The notes under the pieces: model-generated
Database searches by the model: none
What the model was told of the DNA's origin: nothing
What the model saw: only the letters and a program-made list of their open reading frames with translations
In this document: positions 1 through 4,409 of the stretch, one piece after another
Layout of the letters: each line of letters starts with the position of its first letter
How positions within the stretch are numbered: position 1 is the stretch's first letter
Origin: Terriglobia bacterium
Lineage (GTDB): Bacteria; Acidobacteriota; Terriglobia; UBA7540
Length of the DNA: 11,259 nucleotides
Assembly (NCBI GenBank): GCA_022866195.1
Contig: JALHUF010000235.1
Location: 1-11,259, forward strand
Direction of reading: 5' to 3'
Program-made: the position numbers and the translations under genes

Positions 1-83
1 AGCGCGCGCGCGGTCAGCGCGGCGGCTGCGAGAAGCAGCAGCAAGCCCAGAAGACTCGCGTGACGGAGGCGCGGGAAGGTCAG
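1..83 (-). CDS. Partial exported protein, N-terminal signal peptide only, apparent CTG start
   Basis: The gene runs off the left edge, so only about 27 residues are visible. Read from the CTG at 83-81, they give a short basic n-region (TFPRLRH), a leucine/alanine-rich core (LLGLLLLLAAAAL) and an Ala-x-Ala-like end (TARA), the layout of a Sec signal peptide. The frame has a stop shortly upstream inside tsaC, and no ATG, GTG or TTG lies between that stop and the hydrophobic core. The CTG overlaps the tsaC stop as CTGA, matching the common ATGA coupling overlap, and AAGGAG lies 8 nt upstream of it. I infer translation coupled to tsaC. The product's function cannot be told. A sequencing error in the start codon or a chance hydrophobic frame remain possible. 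Confidence 0.4.
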   Translation of the reverse strand, partial: MTFPRLRHASLLGLLLLLAAAALTARA

Positions 84-709
84 CCGAGATACTCCTTGAG
101 TTCGGACTCAGGGACACCCCCGGGCCGAATGATACGCGCATGCTCGCCGGCAAGTTCCACCACCGTGGAGGGGACGTGGGCGGGGGTGGGCCCTCCATCG
201 AGGATGAGCGGCACAGCGTCGCCGATTTGCCGATTTACTTCTTCGGCCGAGGTGCAGGGCGGCTGTTCGGTCAGGTTCGCGCTCGTGCCGATGAGAGGGC
301 GAGCGCACGCAGCGATGAGCGCGACCACCACGGGAGCCTGGGGCCACCGCAGGCCCACCTTCCCCGTGTTCCCGGTGATCTTCAGGGGGAGCTGCCGCGA
401 GGCGGCCACCACCAGCGTCAGGGGCCCCGGCCAGACTTTCTCCGCGAGCTGGAAAAAGCGGCGAGGCGGATCATGAGCCAAGTCCGCCGCCTGATCCACG
501 GAAGCTACCAGCAGCGGCAGCGGCCGCTCGGCCATGCGGCGCTTGATGCGATTCACCTCGCTCACCGCCGCCAGGTTGAAGGGGTCAGCCGCCAGACCAT
601 ACAAGGTGTCGGTGGGGACGGCCACGACTTTGCCGGCCAGGATCATCCGCGTCGCATAGTCGAGAATGAACTCCAGACGGGCCGGCTCGATCTTGAGGAT
701 TTCGGCCAT
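80..709 (-). CDS. tsaC: L-threonylcarbamoyladenylate synthase (TsaC/YrdC/Sua5 family)
   Basis: It makes threonylcarbamoyl-AMP from threonine, bicarbonate and ATP in the cytoplasm, the first step of t6A37 modification of ANN-decoding tRNAs. The 209-residue product is one YrdC domain without the extra Sua5 domain. Visible family motifs are PTDTLYGL (about 32-39), the basic stretch NRIKRR..ERPLPLLV (53-68), GTSAN (141-145) and PSTVV (180-184). The frame extends upstream to a TTG at 760, but that codon lies inside the predicted promoter (-10 at 754-749). ATG 709 gives the family-like N-terminus MAEILKIEP and is chosen, although its Shine-Dalgarno match is weak. An exported protein seems to follow at once, overlapping the stop by 4 bp. 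The family call is firm; the start is fairly firm. Confidence 0.93.
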   Translation of the reverse strand: MAEILKIEPARLEFILDYATRMILAGKVVAVPTDTLYGLAADPFNLAAVSEVNRIKRRMAERPLPLLVASVDQAADLAHDPPRRFFQLAEKVWPGPLTLVVAASRQLPLKITGNTGKVGLRWPQAPVVVALIAACARPLIGTSANLTEQPPCTSAEEVNRQIGDAVPLILDGGPTPAHVPSTVVELAGEHARIIRPGGVPESELKEYLG

Positions 710-748
710 GGAATCGCCGGGCAAAGGGGTACCCGGGGCGCGAGGCTG

Positions 749-777
749 ACCGTAACACAAGCCTCGCAGCCGGTCAA
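749..777 (-). promoter_or_regulatory. Predicted sigma70 promoter for tsaC
   Basis: On the minus strand TTGACC (777-772) is followed after exactly 17 bp by TACGGT (754-749), preceded by TGT, an extended -10 motif. The -35 matches consensus at 5 of 6 bases and the -10 at only 3 of 6, so the call leans on spacing and the TGn. Transcription would start near 742, giving a leader of about 33 nt to ATG 709. Confidence 0.5.
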
Positions 778-821
778 GAAGCGCCCCGGTGCCGAGAAAG
801 GTGCGCGCCCTGCGAACGGTT

Positions 822-1889
822 CTATTTGGGCAAGGCCGGCTCAGTGATCTTGAGCGGCTCGCCGGTCAGAGCCTTGAGGAACTCCACCAAATCCGCTTGC
901 TCCTTCTTTGTCAGCTTGAGCGGTTTCATTTTCTCATCGAGGTGGGGATTGCGTATGCCGCCCCGGTCGTAGAATTCCAGCACGGCTAACAGCGTCTTCT
1001 CACTCCCGTCGTGCAAGTAGGGATAGGTGTTGGCAATGTCGCGTAGGGTGGGGGTCTTGAAGGCGCCTTTGTCTTCCTCGTTCTTGGTCACCTTGTAGCG
1101 GCCGAGGTCCGGGTTAGGCTTGTTCATGCCCACGCCGAGATTGTGGTATTCCTCGTCGGTAAAGTTCGGCAACGGGTGACACTGGGCGCAGTTGCCCTTG
1201 GCCATGAACACCGCGAATCCACGCTTGGCGGATTCGGAGATGGCGCTGGTGTCGCCCGCTTGGAAGCGGTCAAAGGCAGAGTTGCCGGAGAGCACGGTGC
1301 GCTCGAAGGAAGCGATGGCCTTCGCCACGCGGTCCGCCGTGATCTCGGCGGACCCGAAGGCTTTCTCAAAGTCCGGCTTGTAGCCGGCAATCTTGTCGAG
1401 CGCCGAAACCATGGCGGGCAGCGTGCTGGCCATCTCGACGGGATTCTGCACCGGTCCGAGCGCCTGCGCCTCGAGCGAGGCCGCGCGGCCGTCCCAGAAC
1501 TGTGCCTTGCTGTAAAGGCGATTTAGCACGGTGGGAGAATTGCGGTCACCTAGCTGTCCCTTGACGCCATCGGAAAATGGCGTGTCGTCTGCGAATCCGT
1601 GATCGGGCTTATGACAACGGGCGCAAGAAACCGAGCCATCGGCCGAGAGCCGCGGATCAAAGTAGAGCTTCTTGCCTAGTTCGACCATGGCGGTGGTCAA
1701 CGGATTATCAGCGGGAATCCACTTGGCGTAACCCTTGCCCAGCCCAAGAGGGATTTGCAGCGGGTAAGGCGTGAGATCCGCAACAGGCTTGATTTCCTTT
1801 TGGCAAGCGCCCGTCAGCATGACCAAAAGGCCCAGCGAGACGACCAGCGCTAACAGCACTAAAGCCGACCTCAACTTTGTTTGGCACAT
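822..1889 (-). CDS. Di-haem cytochrome c peroxidase / MauG-family protein, exported
   Basis: This 355-residue protein belongs to the bacterial di-haem peroxidase family, which reduces hydrogen peroxide or, in MauG-like members, oxidises other substrates through two c-type haems in the periplasm. Haem motifs are CARCH (89-93) and CAQCH (234-238). Other family signatures are DRNSPTVLN (115-123), FWDGR (131-135) and FKTPTLRDIA..YPYLHDGS (277-296). The N-terminus is a hydrophobic signal ending LTGAC (Cys29), which could be a lipobox, though the -3 residue is Thr. The frame opens further upstream at 1970, but ATG 1889 has AGGAGGT nine bases before it and places the signal peptide at the N-terminus. 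By my alignment, the axial Met of classical peroxidases is replaced by Tyr307 (EFYDRGG), as in MauG. The family is certain; the substrate is not. Confidence 0.92.
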   Translation of the reverse strand: MCQTKLRSALVLLALVVSLGLLVMLTGACQKEIKPVADLTPYPLQIPLGLGKGYAKWIPADNPLTTAMVELGKKLYFDPRLSADGSVSCARCHKPDHGFADDTPFSDGVKGQLGDRNSPTVLNRLYSKAQFWDGRAASLEAQALGPVQNPVEMASTLPAMVSALDKIAGYKPDFEKAFGSAEITADRVAKAIASFERTVLSGNSAFDRFQAGDTSAISESAKRGFAVFMAKGNCAQCHPLPNFTDEEYHNLGVGMNKPNPDLGRYKVTKNEEDKGAFKTPTLRDIANTYPYLHDGSEKTLLAVLEFYDRGGIRNPHLDEKMKPLKLTKKEQADLVEFLKALTGEPLKITEPALPK

Positions 1890-1898
1890 GAAGCTGCG

Positions 1899-1905
1899 AC
1901 CTCCT
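1899..1905 (-). promoter_or_regulatory. Strong ribosome binding site of the di-haem peroxidase gene
   Basis: AGGAGGT on the minus strand, nine bases before ATG 1889. It fixes the start and excludes the 27-codon upstream extension of the frame. Confidence 0.85.
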
Positions 1906-1973
1906 ATGATCCCGTCAGCCTGCGAGATGTGGACGAGACGAGGCGTTCGACTACGAATCCTTAGACCCAACCT

Positions 1974-2190
1974 TCAGAAACGATACAGATAGGAGAACTT
2001 CACGAACAGGCCCGCCGCGGTCGACATCAGACCGGCGGGCGACCGCTCCAGCCTCGCCGCCTGCTCGAGCACCAGACGATTATAATTCTCCAGCAGGTTA
2101 CTGTAACCAACATAAAGCGCGGTCCCAGGATGCAGCAGGTAGGTCAGGAGAATGTCGCCGGCCAGGGTCTTGGCGTACTCGACAGCGGAG
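1974..2190 (-). pseudogene. C-terminal remnant of a DUF5916-type outer-membrane beta-barrel protein
   Basis: About 70 residues before the stop codon read as the end of an outer-membrane barrel: AKTLAGDILLTYLLHPGT, ALYVGYSNLLENYNR, then SPAGLM..GLFVKFSYLYRF, ending in the terminal Phe typical of barrel proteins. I recognise the pattern (D-x-L-x-TYLLHPGTALYVGY ... FFVKFSYLFRF) as the C-terminus of the large carbohydrate-binding-family-9/DUF5916 proteins common in Acidobacteriota. Those proteins are many hundreds of residues long. Here similarity starts near codon Ser at 2189; upstream codons of the frame are unrelated, proline/arginine-rich, and run into the 3' end of the pgsA-like gene. No start codon or export signal belongs to it. 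I infer a deletion that joined the pgsA-like gene to this tail. Confidence 0.75.
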
Positions 2191-2244
2191 CGCGGCGCGC
2201 AAGCCATTGGCCAGAGACCGCTGTCGGAGAAGGCGCGATGGGGA

Positions 2245-2841
2245 TCATTCCGCCTTGGGCGTCGAGGAGGCCGCGGGTTCTTCTTCCGCAGGTTGGCGGG
2301 CGTAACGTTGGCGCACGACAACCAAATAGTGAACACCGGACGCTAGCGTAAACGTTGCGGTGAGGTAGGTGCAGATGCGCAGCGCCGTCGCCGTGGCCAG
2401 GGGAACGTGAGCCTGAAAGCTCACGGCCACGAAGATCGTAATCACCTGGACCACGGTTGAGATCTTTCCCAGGATGCTCGGGCGAAACGGTCGGTATCCC
2501 ACCACCAGGATGATGAGGAGCGCAATCAGGACAATGGCCACATCCCGGCTCAGAACCAGAATAGTCAGCCACCAGGGAAGCGCCTCGCGAAACGCCAGCA
2601 CCAGGTAAGCTGTGGTCATCAGGATTTTGTCGGCGATAGGGTCGAGCGCCATGCCCAGCGCCGATTCCTGGTGAAGGATCCTCGCCACGGTGCCGTCAAC
2701 GACGTCAGAGATGGCGGCGGCCGCCAGGATCACCAGCGCCCAGCGGTAATTTCGCTCCACCACCAGGATGGCAAACACCGGCACGAACACCAGCCGCAGG
2801 ATGGTAATCTGATTCGCAGGTGACAGGATGCGCGACGGCAT
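2245..2841 (-). CDS. pgsA: CDP-alcohol phosphatidyltransferase, probably phosphatidylglycerophosphate synthase
   Basis: This integral membrane enzyme transfers a phosphatidyl group from CDP-diacylglycerol to an alcohol, most likely glycerol 3-phosphate, giving phosphatidylglycerophosphate and CMP. The 198-residue product has the full family motif D-x2-D-G-x2-A-R-x8-G-x3-D-x3-D: Asp46, Asp49-Gly50, Ala53-Arg54, Gly63, Asp67 and Asp71. The four Asp bind the two metal ions. Several hydrophobic segments fit a six-helix membrane protein, and the tail is hydrophilic (Glu/Ala/Pro-rich). An in-frame GTG at 2925 lies upstream of the predicted promoter, so ATG 2841 is used; it gives the usual PgsA opening (SPANQITILRLVFVPVF). 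The alcohol substrate is not proven by the motif, and cardiolipin or inositol-phosphate synthases share it. Confidence 0.88.
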   Translation of the reverse strand: MPSRILSPANQITILRLVFVPVFAILVVERNYRWALVILAAAAISDVVDGTVARILHQESALGMALDPIADKILMTTAYLVLAFREALPWWLTILVLSRDVAIVLIALLIILVVGYRPFRPSILGKISTVVQVITIFVAVSFQAHVPLATATALRICTYLTATFTLASGVHYLVVVRQRYARQPAEEEPAASSTPKAE

Positions 2842-2853
2842 AATCTCAAAGCT

Positions 2854-2883
2854 ACTATAGCCAGCGGGGCGCGCGCCTGTCAA
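2854..2883 (-). promoter_or_regulatory. Near-consensus sigma70 promoter for pgsA, nearly leaderless
   Basis: On the minus strand TTGACA (2883-2878) is followed by an 18-bp GC-rich spacer and TATAGT (2859-2854). The -35 is perfect and the -10 matches 5 of 6. With a usual 6-7 bp gap, transcription starts near 2847-2846, only about 5-6 nt before ATG 2841, so the mRNA would be almost leaderless. This also explains why no Shine-Dalgarno sequence is seen there. Confidence 0.72.
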
Positions 2884-3063
2884 ACGCCGCGCGATGGAGA
2901 GCGGGCCGCGGCGCCGCAGCTTCACCTGGAACGTTTGCTAGTCGCTAAGGTTTTTGGGGACGGAGGCGAAGAGGGCCGTTTGCACGATCCCTCTCGCCAC
3001 TTGATGCCCTCCAGGTTGCTAGCTACAGTAGAATGCTTGTCCTTGGCAGATTGCCTGGTGGAG

Positions 3064-3071
3064 GGAGGAGG
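3064..3071 (+). promoter_or_regulatory. Ribosome binding site of the saccharopine-dehydrogenase-like gene
   Basis: GGAGGAGG, six bases before ATG 3078. It selects this start over the ATG at 3033, which would add 15 residues ahead of the Rossmann fold. A weak promoter candidate lies upstream (TTGATG 3001-3006, 17 bp, TACAGT 3024-3029; 4 of 6 matches in each box). Confidence 0.8.
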
Positions 3072-3077
3072 CCGCGC

Positions 3078-4202
3078 ATGAAGAAAATCACGCTCCTGGG
3101 AGCAGGTTTGGTGGGGAAGGCCATGGCCGCCGACCTCTGCTCGGATTTCGAAGTAACCGCCGTGGACGTGGATGCCGCGGCGCTCGAGCGTCTGCGCGCC
3201 CGCCATCCCGTCAAGACCACCCAAGCTGACCTGGCGGATCCGGAGATTGTCCGGCAGGTAGTCCGCGATGCGGACCTGGTGATCGGCGCAGTGCCGGGGT
3301 TCTTAGGTTTCAAGACTGTCGAAGCCGTGATTGACGCGGGCAAGAACGTTGTGGACATCTCCTTCTTTCCCGAAGACGCATTCCTGCTGGAGGAACTGGC
3401 CAAGCGACGCGGCGTGACGGCGGTGGTGGACTGCGGCGTCGTCCCCGGGATGGGTAACCTAATCCTGGGCTACTGGGTTGAGCGTTGGAAGGTGGCCAGT
3501 TACGAGTGCCTGGTCGGCGGGCTGCCGTTCGTGCGCCGGAAGCCTTTCGAATACAAGGCGCCGTTTTCGCTCGTGGATGTCCTCGAACTCTATACGCGAC
3601 CCGCACGCTACGTGGAGAACGGCCAGGTGGTGGTCAAACCCGCGCTTTCCGATCCCGAGTTCGTGGAGTTCGATAAGGTCGGCACCCTCGAAGCGTTCAA
3701 CACCGACGGCCTGCGGACGCTTCTGGAGACGATGCGCGTGCCGAACATGAAGGAGAAGACACTACGATATCCCGGGCATATCGACCTCATTCGCGCACTG
3801 CGCGACGCCGGGTTTTTGGCGCAGACGCCCCTCGACGTGAACGGCCAACGCGTGGTTCCCTTCGAGGTTACTGCCCGCCTGCTTATCAATAGTTGGAAGC
3901 TGCGCGAAGGGGAGGAGGAATTCACCGTCGGGCGCATCGTGATTGTGGGCGAGGAAGACGGCCGCCCGCGAAAAATCACCTATAACCTCTTCGACGTTTA
4001 CGACCGAACCACCGGCTTCACCTCCATGGCGCGGACCACGGGCTACGTCTGCACCGCCGTGGCGCGCCTCGTGCTTGAAAAGCGCTTTGCCCGGAAAGGC
4101 ATCTCCCCGCCGGAATATGTCGGCAAAGAAGAAGGGTGCCTCGCCGCCGTATTCGAGTACCTGCAACAGCGGAACGTCGTCTACGAAATGCGTGAGGAGT
4201 GA
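3078..4202 (+). CDS. Saccharopine dehydrogenase-like oxidoreductase
   Basis: The 374-residue cytoplasmic protein has an N-terminal Rossmann fold with GAGLVG at 8-13 and an acidic residue at the end of the second strand (Asp30 in AVDVD), which favours NAD(H) over NADP(H). The segment DCGVVPGMGNLI (118-129) and the later TLRYPGHIDLIRAL match the saccharopine dehydrogenase/Lys9-like family and its C-terminal domain. Members oxidise saccharopine to glutamate and 2-aminoadipate semialdehyde in lysine breakdown, or make carboxynorspermidine or related adducts; the substrate here cannot be fixed. It is transcribed alone, divergent from pgsA and convergent with the kinase gene. The start is set by a strong ribosome binding site. 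Confidence 0.85.
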   Translation: MKKITLLGAGLVGKAMAADLCSDFEVTAVDVDAAALERLRARHPVKTTQADLADPEIVRQVVRDADLVIGAVPGFLGFKTVEAVIDAGKNVVDISFFPEDAFLLEELAKRRGVTAVVDCGVVPGMGNLILGYWVERWKVASYECLVGGLPFVRRKPFEYKAPFSLVDVLELYTRPARYVENGQVVVKPALSDPEFVEFDKVGTLEAFNTDGLRTLLETMRVPNMKEKTLRYPGHIDLIRALRDAGFLAQTPLDVNGQRVVPFEVTARLLINSWKLREGEEEFTVGRIVIVGEEDGRPRKITYNLFDVYDRTTGFTSMARTTGYVCTAVARLVLEKRFARKGISPPEYVGKEEGCLAAVFEYLQQRNVVYEMREE

Positions 4203-4241
4203 CAGATCTTTAGGCACTTGTCCTGAGCCGCCCATTCGCAC

Positions 4242-4360
4242 ACATCGCAAAGTACGCGATGTACCTGTCCCGATCTGTCGGGATGCGCCACCCGCGCTTT
4301 CTAAAGTTGCGGCTTTGGGGTTCGCCAGAAAAGCCGCAAGATTAAAGGACGAATCTTGCG
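4242..4360. repeat. Hairpin array in the convergent intergenic gap (REP-like mosaic)
   Basis: Four perfect inverted repeats lie within 119 bp. They are ACATCGC/GCGATGT (4242-4248 with 4256-4262); TCCCGA/TCGGGA (4268-4273 with 4278-4283, tetraloop TCTG); TTGCGGCTTT/AAAGCCGCAA (4307-4316 with 4330-4339); and CGCAAGATT/AATCTTGCG (4335-4343 with 4352-4360). The last two share 4335-4339 and so cannot form together. No T-run follows any stem on either strand, so these are not classic intrinsic terminators, although transcripts from both flanking genes end here. I read the block as degenerate interspersed palindromic repeats. Confidence 0.65.
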
Positions 4361-4372
4361 CTACAAGTGCTG

Positions 4373-4400
4373 CTGTCGACTGTCAACTGTAGACTGTCAA
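4373..4400. repeat. Heptanucleotide tandem repeat, four units
   Basis: Four consecutive 7-bp units: CTGTCGA, CTGTCAA, CTGTAGA, CTGTCAA, with consensus CTGTCAA. The array ends 9 bp beyond the stop codon of the kinase gene. Short heptamer arrays of this kind (STRR elements) are known in intergenic DNA of cyanobacteria and other bacteria, and copy number can vary between strains. Confidence 0.75.
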
Positions 4401-4409
4401 CTTGTTTTA

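Noticed and set aside
140..847. A 235-codon plus-strand open frame opposite tsaC
   Set aside because: It shadows tsaC on the other strand, is Arg/Gly/His-rich and shows no family motif.
2842..2925. A longer pgsA-like product starting at GTG 2925
   Set aside because: This start lies upstream of the strong promoter at 2854-2883, and the extra 28 residues are Arg-rich and unlike the family.
3762..4250. Minus-strand frame of 162 codons opposite the saccharopine-dehydrogenase-like gene
   Set aside because: Antisense to a recognised enzyme and without domain or ribosome binding site.
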